IMG/VR virus record: IMGVR_UViG_3300037628_000643
Span: 1-64,000 of that record
DNA length: 64,000 nucleotides
Origin: a virus
Strand: one strand, 5' to 3'
Part shown: positions 1 through 7,273 of the stretch, piece by piece
How the letters are laid out: every line of letters starts with the position of its first letter
Position numbering within the stretch: the stretch's first letter is position 1
The notes under the pieces: model-generated
Seen by the model: only the letters and a program-made list of their open reading frames with translations
Database searches by the model: none
Told to the model about the DNA's origin: nothing
Made by a program: the position numbers and the translations under genes

Positions 1-5
1 ATATA

Positions 6-170
6 TTATTCATGCTTCCCCCGACACTCTTTTCCACAACTCTTTATCCGCCCTTCCTTAAACTTATCTATCCTGCCTTCGAACTCATTCCCACAGTCGC
101 AGAGAAAAAGCCATATTGTCCTATGTTGCTTTCCGACTCTGTCTGTTCGGAGTTTTTTTAGTGGTTTCAT
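6..170 (-). CDS. Small Cys4 zinc-repeat protein, 54 aa
   Basis: The gene encodes 54 residues starting MKPLKKLRT, with an AAGGTG ribosome site 8 bases upstream and a start that overlaps the stop of the 26-residue gene before it. Residues 24-49 hold LCDCGNEF, then FKEGRIKSCGKEC, giving four cysteines in C-x-C...C-x3-C spacing. The same pattern forms the N-terminal repeats of the GIY-YIG proteins at 28909 and 34204, so this looks like one free-standing copy of that repeat. A role in DNA or RNA binding is inferred from the repeat only. Confidence 0.65.
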   Translation of the reverse strand: MKPLKKLRTDRVGKQHRTIWLFLCDCGNEFEGRIDKFKEGRIKSCGKECRGKHE

Positions 171-247
171 TTATTTTTCACCTTCATGTATATATCAATC
201 GCCAATAATATTGCGATACCAAGTCCTATCCATTGTTCTGGTGTCAT
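167..247 (-). CDS. 26-residue predicted membrane microprotein
   Basis: This very short gene (MTPEQWIGLG, ending in KVKNK) has a GGAG ribosome site 5 bases before the ATG. It overlaps both neighbours by ATGA (start with the upstream stop, stop with the downstream start), which supports coupled translation. Residues 7-21 are hydrophobic and could span a membrane, with a short basic cytoplasmic tail. Function is unknown. Confidence 0.55.
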   Translation of the reverse strand: MTPEQWIGLGIAILLAIDIYMKVKNK

Positions 248-480
248 ATTTTCTCCAATGATTCTTTCCAGTCACCGAAGTCTTCTACATGCGCTATCTC
301 TTCATAGCTACCTTCATGAGCAACTACCCACTGATTACCTTCTTCTATCGGCTTATCAGCATAAGCGTTCAGAGCTCCATCCATATCAATCGCAATCCAG
401 AAAGAACCGTATTGGACACCGAATTCACACCCCTTATAGGTGATTACTTTTTTATTACTGGTATGTGATATTATTTTCAT
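244..480 (-). CDS. Early protein with W-A-x-D-x-DG domain, 78 aa
   Basis: Residues 28-44 read WIAIDMDGALNAYADKP and the protein ends DWKESLEKI. The layout Trp-x-Ala-x-Asp-x-Asp-Gly, a short strand, then a C-terminal D/NW-x-x-S/T motif recurs in the genes at 11525, 11904, 12293 and twice in 12849. This is therefore a single-domain member of a paralogous family; many phages carry similar small proteins (general knowledge). The start is set by a GAGGTATAAATG ribosome site. Function is unknown. Confidence 0.75.
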   Translation of the reverse strand: MKIISHTSNKKVITYKGCEFGVQYGSFWIAIDMDGALNAYADKPIEEGNQWVVAHEGSYEEIAHVEDFGDWKESLEKI

Positions 481-717
481 TTATACCTCAATCGTCTTTT
501 GCTCATAAAGCTTCTTCTCCTTCAACACAGTAATAGCGTACTCTGAAGACATCAACATCTCATATGAAAATGCTAAGTCATTAATCAATCCTTTCGCATC
601 TTCTGTATCCGTCATAGAATTCGACTCTTGCATGATGTCACTGATATTTCCTAGGTATATTTTAATGCTATCTTCTAGAATCTTTATTGCACCATTGTAT
701 TTGTCTGGGTTGTTCAT
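481..717 (-). CDS. Hypothetical helical early protein, 78 aa
   Basis: I chose the ATG at 717 (MNNPDKYNGA) because TAGGAG lies just upstream; a GTG 21 bases earlier would have no ribosome site. The sequence is polar and probably mostly helical, with no cysteine cluster or membrane segment. It lies in the leftward operon directly before the W-A-x-D-x-DG gene. I do not recognise the family. Confidence 0.65.
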   Translation of the reverse strand: MNNPDKYNGAIKILEDSIKIYLGNISDIMQESNSMTDTEDAKGLINDLAFSYEMLMSSEYAITVLKEKKLYEQKTIEV

Positions 718-738
718 GATTATTTCTCCTATTTTCAC

Positions 739-1029
739 CTAAAACATTTCATCTACCGTATAGCCCCATTCTTCAGCGATCCTAGCTTGAGCCTCATTTA
801 ACTCAGATAACTTATCACTTAGTTCTCTTTTTAGCTCAAATATCTCATCTGGAAGATAGTTAACAGTATTCCAATCGTCACCTTCCATATTCTCTGTTCC
901 AGTTAACTCTTCTCCATGCACTGCACAAAGTATTGCGTCATAACCATCATCTCTTAATTCATTTATTGTTTCACCTTTACTTTCAAATAACACTGAGCCA
1001 CAATCCGAACAAAAGCCTCTGTCGTTCAT
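739..1029 (-). CDS. Hypothetical protein with N-terminal zinc knuckle, 96 aa
   Basis: The N-terminus MNDRGFCSDCG contains a CxxC pair at residues 7 and 10, and LCAVHGEE follows about 25 residues later, which could complete a Cys3His zinc site. The C-terminal half is acidic and predicted helical. It sits two bases before the next gene in the operon. Function is unknown. Confidence 0.65.
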   Translation of the reverse strand: MNDRGFCSDCGSVLFESKGETINELRDDGYDAILCAVHGEELTGTENMEGDDWNTVNYLPDEIFELKRELSDKLSELNEAQARIAEEWGYTVDEMF

Positions 1030-1031
1030 AG

Positions 1032-1301
1032 TTACTCATCCCAATCCTCATTATCTTCATATTCAAACCAAGTACCCATGTACGGCTTCGGAGTTACCAT
1101 TTCTTCTTTTTTAATAAAATTTGCATCAACGAACTTCTTTGCCTTAACCAACTCTATTTCAATCAGCTCGTTCATGCTATCTGGAGTTAGGTCATGATTG
1201 AAAACACGCTCATAAAAATTGCATATAGCAATAATGTATTCACCTACTTCATCACACATCTCTTCAGCTTTATTGCTGAGTTCAACTGTATCAATGTTCA
1301 T
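1032..1301 (-). CDS. Hypothetical acidic helical protein, 89 aa
   Basis: The start (MNIDTVELSN) follows a perfect AAGGAGGTGAA ribosome site and overlaps the stop of the preceding 42-residue gene (ATGA). The protein is rich in Glu and Asp, probably helical for the first 70 residues, and ends in an aromatic acidic tail (FEYEDNEDWDE). No family recognised. Confidence 0.7.
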   Translation of the reverse strand: MNIDTVELSNKAEEMCDEVGEYIIAICNFYERVFNHDLTPDSMNELIEIELVKAKKFVDANFIKKEEMVTPKPYMGTWFEYEDNEDWDE

Positions 1302-1426
1302 TTCACCTCCTTCTTATTTTTCTGTTTTGATTTATTAGTACACTTTTGCAAATAATGATAAGTATTCTTAGTGAAGTGCTCACCATTGGTTAGCGGGTTT
1401 CCTCTTATGCATCCTAGGCAAGTCAT
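1298..1426 (-). CDS. 42-residue basic CxxC microprotein
   Basis: A short gene fills an otherwise empty gap. It starts MTCLGCIRGN after TAGGAGAAATA and stops by ATGA overlap with the next gene. It has CxxC at residues 3 and 6, another Cys near residue 29 and a Lys-rich C-terminus. Coupling on one side and a good ribosome site support expression; function is unknown. Confidence 0.55.
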   Translation of the reverse strand: MTCLGCIRGNPLTNGEHFTKNTYHYLQKCTNKSKQKNKKEVK

Positions 1427-1434
1427 TATTTCTC

Positions 1435-1626
1435 CTACATATCTATTGCCAACAACATATCAATAGAAGCCCAATATATGACGCCACTATCCTCATTGAT
1501 AAAAAGTGCATACAGAGTTCCGTTAACTTCAACATACCCATCAATGTATCCTGTATCTCCAGTGTCACAGCCATCAACTCCGTAGCCAATCACTTTCACT
1601 CTTGTCTTGCTGGATGGTATTTTCAT
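1435..1626 (-). CDS. Hypothetical SH3/KOW-like small protein, 63 aa
   Basis: Residues 8-33 alternate hydrophobic and polar residues around TRVKVIGYG and GDTGYIDGY, as in small beta barrels of KOW or SH3 type. That fold is a guess from pattern. The start follows GGAGAGAGAAAGA. It sits between two other microprotein genes. Confidence 0.65.
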   Translation of the reverse strand: MKIPSSKTRVKVIGYGVDGCDTGDTGYIDGYVEVNGTLYALFINEDSGVIYWASIDMLLAIDM

Positions 1627-1638
1627 TCTTTCTCTCTC

Positions 1639-1806
1639 CTACTTAGGATCATATTCAATTTGATAACCTATTTCTAATAAGTCTTCATCACTGAACGACA
1701 TTTTGTATCCTGGCAGCATCCATAGTCCAGTATCGCTCTCAGCTACAATCCATAGCCATTCGTCTTTGGTTTTCACCCAATAATACCCATCTTTTCGTAT
1801 AGTCAT
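1639..1806 (-). CDS. 55-residue Trp-rich early protein
   Basis: The gene begins MTIRKDGYYW after GGAGAAATAA and ends at TAG, filling the gap between its neighbours. Four tryptophans lie in the first 30 residues. The order hydrophobic strand, polar turn, Trp suggests a small beta fold. Family and function are unknown. Confidence 0.6.
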   Translation of the reverse strand: MTIRKDGYYWVKTKDEWLWIVAESDTGLWMLPGYKMSFSDEDLLEIGYQIEYDPK

Positions 1807-1816
1807 TTATTTCTCC

Positions 1817-2602
1817 TTAGTTATTCGCCTTCTCCCACTCATAAATATAATCCTCATGCCTTCCTGTTATACGGAATGCTATGATGTCTTTCTGATGATG
1901 ACAAAGACGCCAATAACCATGTTGTGGCTTTCCAGTATCACCATTCCTATACCTTGCCTCAACTATAAATCCTTCTGGAAGCGGACAATCTCCTCCTGAC
2001 CATGAATGCCAGTGATCCATACGAGGCTGACAATATGTAGTGCCATGAAGGTTAGTTGGCCTAAATACCAAGCCATCATCACTAATGGAAACAAGCTTGT
2101 CTATTTTGATGTTCTTTGAACCAAGATTCCAAAACTCACAATCGATAGAATTAATCAACACTGACAAATCAATGACTTTCTTTTTCTTCTTTAGCCAACC
2201 AAACTTAATTAACTGATCAACTTCCCAGCCAGTATCAATGAAGTCCCAATATAAATGACCGCTATCTTTAAATTGATCTGTGACTTCTAAATGATCTGGA
2301 ATAATACATGTCTCTTTTTTAGCCACGAACTTTAGCTGTTCGTTTTCATCTTTTAACTTCAAATTTTCTTCCGTCAATATATCGCTTCGATTTGACAGGT
2401 TATCAATCCTTACATTTAAGCTTTTGATGGTTTTTTCTGTTTCGCCATTCAAAGCCTCAAGAATCAACTTCACATCACTTTGCATAATATCTTTATTAGC
2501 TGAACATACCCTAATCGCATTCTCATGTACTTCACGGTGAATATAACCGATATGCACACCATGCTTATTGTATTTCTCTTTGCCTTTTTCGTAAGTATTC
2601 AT
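1817..2602 (-). CDS. Hypothetical coiled-coil protein, 261 aa
   Basis: At 261 residues this is one of the larger early proteins of the left operon. Residues about 45-95 carry heptad-like leucines (SLNVRIDNL, EENLKLKDENEQLK), so a coiled coil is likely. The C-terminal half is rich in Trp, Gly and His (HWHSWSGGDCPLPEGF), more like a compact enzyme or binding domain. The start overlaps the upstream stop and follows GGGGAGGAGAAAGT. The coiled coil suggests dimerisation; no function can be assigned. Confidence 0.75.
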   Translation of the reverse strand: MNTYEKGKEKYNKHGVHIGYIHREVHENAIRVCSANKDIMQSDVKLILEALNGETEKTIKSLNVRIDNLSNRSDILTEENLKLKDENEQLKFVAKKETCIIPDHLEVTDQFKDSGHLYWDFIDTGWEVDQLIKFGWLKKKKKVIDLSVLINSIDCEFWNLGSKNIKIDKLVSISDDGLVFRPTNLHGTTYCQPRMDHWHSWSGGDCPLPEGFIVEARYRNGDTGKPQHGYWRLCHHQKDIIAFRITGRHEDYIYEWEKANN

Positions 2603-2844
2603 ACTTTCTCCTCCCCTATAATAACTCTTCGAATAACAAAAGCTGGAACCTCTACAAAGCCTTTTTGTGCTGCAGTTTGGTATGCAACATTTCTTCTGTC
2701 AATTTTATTAAATACAGTAGCCTCACTAAGATTCATTGTCTCGTTAATATCATTATGCGATCTATCGTGATCAAATCCACTCTTACTGCAATAAGATACA
2801 GCAAAGTGCCCCATTGGGGATATTAGTACAAATGTGTCTGCCAT
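2599..2844 (-). CDS. Hypothetical protein, 81 aa
   Basis: Starts MADTFVLISP after AAGGAGAAAAAGT and overlaps the next gene by four bases. The middle (NLSEATVFNKIDRRN) looks like a helix followed by a basic turn. A DNA-binding role is possible but unsupported. Confidence 0.7.
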   Translation of the reverse strand: MADTFVLISPMGHFAVSYCSKSGFDHDRSHNDINETMNLSEATVFNKIDRRNVAYQTAAQKGFVEVPAFVIRRVIIGEEKV

Positions 2845-2863
2845 ACTTTTTCTCCTTAATTAA

Positions 2864-3208
2864 TTATAATTGACCAGACGGTAGCGGCTTAACACTGCTT
2901 TTGTCTAGCCAAGTATCACCCGCCCTAACCTTAGTAGGAAGGACATCCGTCAACTTCACGATAGAACCCCTAAATATTACTCGCTGACCAATTAGAAAAT
3001 CGTCTTTCGCATCTTCTTTTTCTACTATTTCGCCATTCAATAAATCAATAACCTTATCCTGAAACTCATTAGCCTCTTTCTTAGATTCAGCGAACAATAA
3101 AACCTTTCCTGTCCAGCCGTGCGTGTCTATCTGAGCTGTGAACATGTCATCTTCTTCGCCAATGAAAACTCTTCCTTTCTTATATTCTTTAGTGCAATTG
3201 TTACTCAT
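2864..3208 (-). CDS. Hypothetical protein with GQRVI...KPLPSGQL module, 114 aa
   Basis: The C-terminal 45 residues (FLIGQRVIFRG ... VKPLPSGQL) match the gene at 4878 in layout and in the exact ending KPLPSGQL, so the two are paralogs. The GQRVI strand and spacing resemble a small barrel. This copy has about 65 extra N-terminal residues. Translation is coupled to the upstream gene by a four-base overlap. Confidence 0.7.
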   Translation of the reverse strand: MSNNCTKEYKKGRVFIGEEDDMFTAQIDTHGWTGKVLLFAESKKEANEFQDKVIDLLNGEIVEKEDAKDDFLIGQRVIFRGSIVKLTDVLPTKVRAGDTWLDKSSVKPLPSGQL

Positions 3209-3672
3209 AAAATTTCTCGCCCCTTATTATTAAATACAAACTTAACTCTCTGCCAAAATGACATGCTCTTGAATTCTGATATTTGTTTTTCTTTTTCTCT
3301 AATCTGACATCTATTATCTTCTACCTTTCTTTGAAGAATATCAGCGGATTCCTTATAAAACGCAACCGAATTATTTATGCCATCAACCGTTAGCCCTAAT
3401 ACATCTTCAACCATAGGATGCATTGCAACCTGAACATATTTTGCTGGGAATTCTAGCCTACCTGTGTTATTGTTATATTCTCGTTTTTTACTTGTATCTG
3501 GATAACAATACTCTCTTGTATTAAACCTCTTATACTCTACTGTAAGATCTTCTCTCGTCACTGCAGAGGAAACACGAACCGATGGAGGCCTATACATCTC
3601 GACTCGACATAACTGATCTCTGTCCATTTCTACATAATTGATGTCTGTTATGACTGTTATTTTGCTGCTCAT
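3205..3672 (-). CDS. Hypothetical protein with C-terminal coiled coil, 155 aa
   Basis: The protein starts MSSKITVITD after GGAGAAGAT. Residues about 110-140 (ADILQRKVEDNRCQIREKEK) have a heptad pattern and are probably a coiled coil. The N-terminal part is beta-like. It overlaps both neighbours by four bases. No function assigned. Confidence 0.7.
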   Translation of the reverse strand: MSSKITVITDINYVEMDRDQLCRVEMYRPPSVRVSSAVTREDLTVEYKRFNTREYCYPDTSKKREYNNNTGRLEFPAKYVQVAMHPMVEDVLGLTVDGINNSVAFYKESADILQRKVEDNRCQIREKEKQISEFKSMSFWQRVKFVFNNKGREIL

Positions 3673-4091
3673 ATCTTCTCCTTCAACTTCGCTACTAGCT
3701 CATTAGCGCGATTAATCAGCTTTTGACTAGCGGTTATTGCTAGATGCTCTAGCTCACCAATCACAGCCTGAACTTGCTCATTCCATGCTATATTAGCCTC
3801 TTCTTCGACAGTAAAGACAAATAGCTGATTTCCGCACCTCCTTCGATATCCAGTATTATCCACTGGAGAAATAACTCTCTTAGTAGTCTCGCCTTTTGCA
3901 TTCAGCGGGGCAAAGTACATCTTAGAGTAATACACTCGCTTATCTGTTTCATCGATTGATCTAATGATGCATTTAGTTGGAGGTACACTTCGTAGTGCTT
4001 TCTTGTTTAAATCCGGTTGATTATAGTGAGTAACCCACACTATTTCACCTTCATGCTTTCCATCTTGAATTTCTTGTGTTTCAATTTCCAT
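3669..4091 (-). CDS. Hypothetical protein, 140 aa
   Basis: The first 85 residues are beta-like and basic (VPPTKCIIRSIDETDKRVYY), and the last 40 are helical (WNEQVQAVIGELEHLAITA). The mixed layout and the operon position do not identify it. The stop overlaps the next start. Confidence 0.7.
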   Translation of the reverse strand: MEIETQEIQDGKHEGEIVWVTHYNQPDLNKKALRSVPPTKCIIRSIDETDKRVYYSKMYFAPLNAKGETTKRVISPVDNTGYRRRCGNQLFVFTVEEEANIAWNEQVQAVIGELEHLAITASQKLINRANELVAKLKEKI

Positions 4092-4098
4092 AAAATAT

Positions 4099-4248
4099 TC
4101 ATCCTGTTATGTGTATTCTTTTAATGATTTTCTTGTAAAGCCATCCGTCTCTAACAATCTCACGGGTAACCAATCCGTCTTTATGTAGTTTTCGATATTT
4201 CTTTCTTAATTTCATGTGAGAATATTTATATCTATGTACGAATATCAT
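4099..4248 (-). CDS. 49-residue basic early protein
   Basis: The ATG at 4248 overlaps the stop of the membrane-protein gene upstream (ATGA), so I prefer it to an internal ATG 33 bases later. The product is strongly basic (MKLRKKYRKLHKDG from residue 12, then KKIIKRIH). A nucleic-acid-binding role is possible; nothing more can be said. Confidence 0.55.
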   Translation of the reverse strand: MIFVHRYKYSHMKLRKKYRKLHKDGLVTREIVRDGWLYKKIIKRIHITG

Positions 4249-4487
4249 TTATTTTTACCCAAAAATATTGGCATCCAATTGAAACACATTAATACCAAAA
4301 ACGCAAAGTCAATCAAGAAATTATCTGTAATAATTAACTTAAATGCTATATTGATAGCGACAATACCTAATCCTGAAAGTAGAATCAACATCAATGTAGA
4401 GAATAACCTTATACCCTGTAACATTTGATTATGCCAAGGTGTACCATCGTGGATCTTGATGTTGAAGTTTATGTTGAATGTTTTCAT
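4245..4487 (-). CDS. Predicted inner-membrane protein, two spans, 80 aa
   Basis: Two hydrophobic stretches, about residues 29-49 (LFSTLMLILLSGLGIVAIN) and 53-75 (FLIDFAFLVLMCFNW), predict a hairpin membrane protein with both ends on the same side. The basic C-terminus (FLGKNK) suggests it faces the cytoplasm. It lies among other membrane microproteins of the early operon and may alter the host envelope (inference). Confidence 0.7.
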   Translation of the reverse strand: MKTFNINFNIKIHDGTPWHNQMLQGIRLFSTLMLILLSGLGIVAINIAFKLIITDNFLIDFAFLVLMCFNWMPIFLGKNK

Positions 4488-4681
4488 TGTTTCTCTAACT
4501 CCTCTATACGTACAGTCAACTCTTCAACAACAGAAAGCAATTCAAGGACATACTCCTCAACAGATTTACTCGCGTGATACTGACGTCCACACTCAGGACA
4601 CAAAGGCCCATCTTCACTCAAATCCTCTTCTGGTGTAGGAGTATCAAGTCCGTACCCACAACTACAATATGCAAATGCCAT
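4484..4681 (-). CDS. Zinc-ribbon protein with helical tail, 65 aa
   Basis: YCSCG near residues 5-9 and LCPECG near 27-32 form a Cys4 zinc ribbon. The last 25 residues (LELLSVVEELTVRIEELEKQ) form a likely coiled coil. The start follows GAGGAGAAAAATA. Such small phage zinc ribbons often bind nucleic acid or host proteins (general knowledge); the partner is unknown. Confidence 0.7.
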   Translation of the reverse strand: MAFAYCSCGYGLDTPTPEEDLSEDGPLCPECGRQYHASKSVEEYVLELLSVVEELTVRIEELEKQ

Positions 4682-4881
4682 TATTTTTCTCCTCGCTGTT
4701 TATTTTCATCATAACAATCACCCATGAATTCTTCTATTTCCTCTTCAGTCCATCCCTGCTTTCTCATCTGCCAGTGAGTGGTTTCGTCAAGTTCAATGCT
4801 ACTTATTGGGTCACATTTATATCCAATGCTAGATATTACTAACACAAAAAATAAGAAAACAAATATTCCGATAATGATCAC
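4681..4881 (-). CDS. Single-span membrane protein, GTG start, 66 aa
   Basis: Residues 2-20 (IIIGIFVFLFFVLVISSIG) form one membrane span. The rest is acidic and soluble (WTEEEIEEFMGDCYDE). The GTG start overlaps the preceding TGA (GTGA), giving translational coupling without an obvious ribosome site of its own. Function unknown. Confidence 0.65.
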   Translation of the reverse strand: MIIIGIFVFLFFVLVISSIGYKCDPISSIELDETTHWQMRKQGWTEEEIEEFMGDCYDENKQRGEK

Positions 4882-5057
4882 AACTGCCCACTCGGTAATG
4901 GCTTAAGATTATGTTCCGCTGCACAGTGAGCGTAACCTCTCTCTGGATTAAATATCCAAATCCAATCGTCTCTCGTAGAGTCATTGTTTTCTGGTTTGCA
5001 TACTGTGCAAATAGTGTTCGAGTATATGACTCTTTGTCCGATCATAAAACCATTCAT
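4878..5057 (-). CDS. Hypothetical GQRVI...KPLPSGQL protein, 59 aa
   Basis: I place the start at 5057 (MNGFMIGQRV), where the ATG overlaps the preceding TGA and follows GGAGAAGAGATT; ten more upstream codons are open but lack a ribosome site. The protein is the short paralog of the one at 2864, sharing F-x-IGQRVI and the exact ending KPLPSGQL. Confidence 0.7.
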   Translation of the reverse strand: MNGFMIGQRVIYSNTICTVCKPENNDSTRDDWIWIFNPERGYAHCAAEHNLKPLPSGQL

Positions 5058-5269
5058 AATCTCTTCTCCATCTTCAGCTTCCCACATAACGTTATCTCAA
5101 TTGCCACAATACAGTTCCCGATAACAGATGGCATTGTAACAATATACTCCTTGTTGTCTTGAGTAATTACATACTCTGTTTTTGAAAGCTTGTTTATTTG
5201 TGAAAATAAAATATAAATAAGAACAACCATGCAAAATGCGAATATTTTTAACTTTTTACTTAAACTCAT
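5054..5269 (-). CDS. Signal-anchor membrane protein, 71 aa
   Basis: Starts MSLSKKLKIF within the last codons of the proteasome-like gene (14-base overlap). Residues 8-25 (KIFAFCMVVLIYILFSQI) form a membrane span after a basic N-terminus, so the remainder is probably periplasmic. A longer reading upstream would run inside the proteasome-like gene and has no ribosome site. Function unknown. Confidence 0.6.
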   Translation of the reverse strand: MSLSKKLKIFAFCMVVLIYILFSQINKLSKTEYVITQDNKEYIVTMPSVIGNCIVAIEITLCGKLKMEKRL

Positions 5270-5726
5270 ATTTATCCACCTCACAACCCGTATGCCTATC
5301 ATACTTGGAAGCCACTTGAATTGCAACCTCTCCGTCTCCGCATATTTCAAATGCACCGTGAGCATATTGACTACCTGATCCTGCAGTGATAAACGTGTCA
5401 CAGATAATCCTTTTGTGTAGATCCCACTTATACCAGAATAATGTTTTTTCTGACTTATACACAAAGATTTCTAATCCGTCAGTGTGGTTTTTGACAAGAA
5501 GCACTGTTGATTCAGAAGAGTTTGGACGTTTAATTTTGCCTTCTTCATAGCTGTTATAAAACGATAATATATCATTTCTATCGCCTGAACCTACAATAAT
5601 GCTGTCCTTATACGTCAGTATCTTTGGATAGATATCCTCCATAACTTCCACGCCATTAATGCATTTCGTTCCGCGCTTATCGGCATAAACAATTTTCTTT
5701 TTGCAATCGATTAGGATTGTTGTCAT
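5256..5726 (-). CDS. Proteasome-like Ntn hydrolase, 156 aa
   Basis: The N-terminus MTTILIDCKKKIVYADKRGT matches proteasome beta/HslV-like Ntn hydrolases. Thr2 would become the nucleophile after Met removal, Asp16 and Lys35 fall where the family has its active Asp17 and Lys33, and GSGSQYAHGAFE near residue 118 matches the conserved G-S-G loop. ASKYDRHTGCEV near the end is typical of phage members. At 156 residues it is slightly shorter than HslV. Such phage proteins are usually of unknown substrate. The start follows GAGGAGAGTTC and the gene overlaps both neighbours. Confidence 0.75.
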   Translation of the reverse strand: MTTILIDCKKKIVYADKRGTKCINGVEVMEDIYPKILTYKDSIIVGSGDRNDILSFYNSYEEGKIKRPNSSESTVLLVKNHTDGLEIFVYKSEKTLFWYKWDLHKRIICDTFITAGSGSQYAHGAFEICGDGEVAIQVASKYDRHTGCEVDKYEFK

Positions 5727-5953
5727 GAACTCTCCTCAACTTCAAAACGTTGAGCAGTAACACGCATTTCATACCCAGTTGAATGGTTACGACCTGTCCA
5801 CAACTCCTGTCTTTTAGGCTTGTCACCATCATGATAATTCCATTCATTGAAGATGAAGAACACCTCCGAAGCATCTAAACTAGAACATACAACTGCACTA
5901 TGTTTATCCAGCAACTCTGCTAACTCAATAAGAAAATTTGCTCTATTATCCAT
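5723..5953 (-). CDS. Hypothetical protein, 76 aa
   Basis: Starts MDNRANFLIE after GGAGGTAATT and ends by ATGA overlap with the proteasome-like gene. The first 25 residues form an amphipathic helix (ELAELLDKHSAVV). The C-terminal half is beta-like with a basic centre (KPKRQELWTGRNH). Tight coupling suggests co-expression with the Ntn hydrolase; function unknown. Confidence 0.65.
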   Translation of the reverse strand: MDNRANFLIELAELLDKHSAVVCSSLDASEVFFIFNEWNYHDGDKPKRQELWTGRNHSTGYEMRVTAQRFEVEESS

Positions 5954-5955
5954 AA

Positions 5956-6171
5956 TTACCTCCGAATAGTTACTAGCTTATATTTTTGACAAGACTCACC
6001 ATTATGTCTGTCATGCGTATGTTTTCCACAAGGACATAATTTGAAGCGAGGGAACTCGCACATAACTATCCTTTCTTCACACATATGACAGAAGCACCCT
6101 GAATTTGGTGGGCTTGCTCCACTAGTGCCACATTTAGGACATACATACCTGCTATACTCTTCTCTACTCAT
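5956..6171 (-). CDS. Double zinc-ribbon protein, 71 aa
   Basis: Nine Cys and several His are arranged as CPKCG, CFCHMCEE, then CEF and LCPCGKHTH, enough for two zinc sites. This layout is seen in rubredoxin-like or ZPR-type small proteins. The start follows AGGTAGGT. The substrate or partner is unknown. Confidence 0.65.
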   Translation of the reverse strand: MSREEYSRYVCPKCGTSGASPPNSGCFCHMCEERIVMCEFPRFKLCPCGKHTHDRHNGESCQKYKLVTIRR

Positions 6172-6210
6172 ACCTACCTTCCATGGTGTTGCTATACTGG
6201 ACTGGTAGCT

Positions 6211-6588
6211 TCATTCCCCAAACTCCCGTTTGTCTTCTGGTACGGGGCGAATGAATCTATAGGCACAGTCATCTTCTGCCTTATATGGATAGTTATCATC
6301 GTCATTAATGTGGCCCAAAAGAAAAACAAACGAGTGAGAAAAATCCTCATTATCACTAAGCTCATAAAGCTTCCCAACCTCTGGCTTATAAGCAGCCTTT
6401 ATGATTGTTCCTGCGTTCTCGATTACAGATATTTTATCTGCCACCCAATCTCGACCTTCCGAGTGAATTTTGAAAGGATATAATTGATTGACGCTAAGTC
6501 CGACTAATCTGCACTTCATGCCTTCTGAGTCAAGATATAATTTTCCTATTTCGTATATGTAGCCGTTTACTTCGATTGTTTTGTTCAT
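6211..6588 (-). CDS. Hypothetical VGKLY-family protein, 125 aa
   Basis: The protein starts MNKTIEVNGY, then EIGKLYLDSEG near residue 14 and PEVGKLYELSD near residue 70. The gene at 8730 has the same two-module layout (YEVGKLYQNKEG and PEVGKYYWFYD), so both are paralogs built from two copies of a small beta module. The start follows GAGGAAATAAATAAT. Function unknown. Confidence 0.7.
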   Translation of the reverse strand: MNKTIEVNGYIYEIGKLYLDSEGMKCRLVGLSVNQLYPFKIHSEGRDWVADKISVIENAGTIIKAAYKPEVGKLYELSDNEDFSHSFVFLLGHINDDDNYPYKAEDDCAYRFIRPVPEDKREFGE

Positions 6589-6589
6589 A

Positions 6590-7270
6590 TTATTTATTTC
6601 CTCTATGCCTAAATGATTGTTTCAAATCGAATCCAGCAGATAATATCTTGTTCTCATTTGGAATGCAACCTATTTCTTCATATTTTGCGAGAGTTGATTC
6701 AAGGTACATTTCGATTTCTTGATGAATCTCCGTGGCATTCATTATTGTTGAGAAGTTAATATCCTTCAGTACGGGGTATTTTGTAATATATGTATTTATA
6801 CGCCTAACCTCTACAAGCAATACTGCTGCATCATAACGCTTAAACAGACTGTGATCTGTAATATTTATTTTTTTATCGTACTGTTTTACAGATTTTGCCT
6901 TTCTCCTCGCCAAGCTTCTTTTTAGATACCTTGGATTGGAATGTACAGACTGGCGCTCATATTCATCAAAAACATCATTAAATAGAACCTTGTCATTATT
7001 AAATCCGCAATACAACCATGCATCCTCTTTTATCGTAGGGACAGCTCTATACCATTCTCCACAAACACCTACAAAGTATGAGACGTCTTTTTCAGTGAAC
7101 ATACTCTTGTTGTTGCTAGCATAATTTCCTACAAGGAAAAAAGTGTCAGATGATGTGTCGAGTATAAATTGCTCTTCTTTTCGAGTAAATACCTTCTTCG
7201 GATCAAACCCGTAAGCGTGAAACGCATAATCATAATAATCACGCTCTTTTGATATTAGTCTGTATGTCAT
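6590..7270 (-). CDS. Conserved phage protein of unknown function, 226 aa
   Basis: The N-terminus (ISKERDYYDYAFHAYGFDP) and the ending AGFDLKQSFRHR resemble a family I have seen often in phages of gammaproteobacteria, with no known function. The middle has VGVCGEWYRA, typical of that family, followed by a basic segment (RSLARRKAKS). No catalytic motif is visible. The start follows GGAAGGAATAATTC. Confidence 0.7.
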   Translation of the reverse strand: MTYRLISKERDYYDYAFHAYGFDPKKVFTRKEEQFILDTSSDTFFLVGNYASNNKSMFTEKDVSYFVGVCGEWYRAVPTIKEDAWLYCGFNNDKVLFNDVFDEYERQSVHSNPRYLKRSLARRKAKSVKQYDKKINITDHSLFKRYDAAVLLVEVRRINTYITKYPVLKDINFSTIMNATEIHQEIEMYLESTLAKYEEIGCIPNENKILSAGFDLKQSFRHRGNK

Positions 7271-7273
7271 GAA

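Noticed and set aside
5270-5464. Longer N-terminus for the membrane protein at 5054
   Set aside because: These codons lie in another frame of the proteasome-like gene, whose motifs are clear; the short form has a natural signal anchor at its start.
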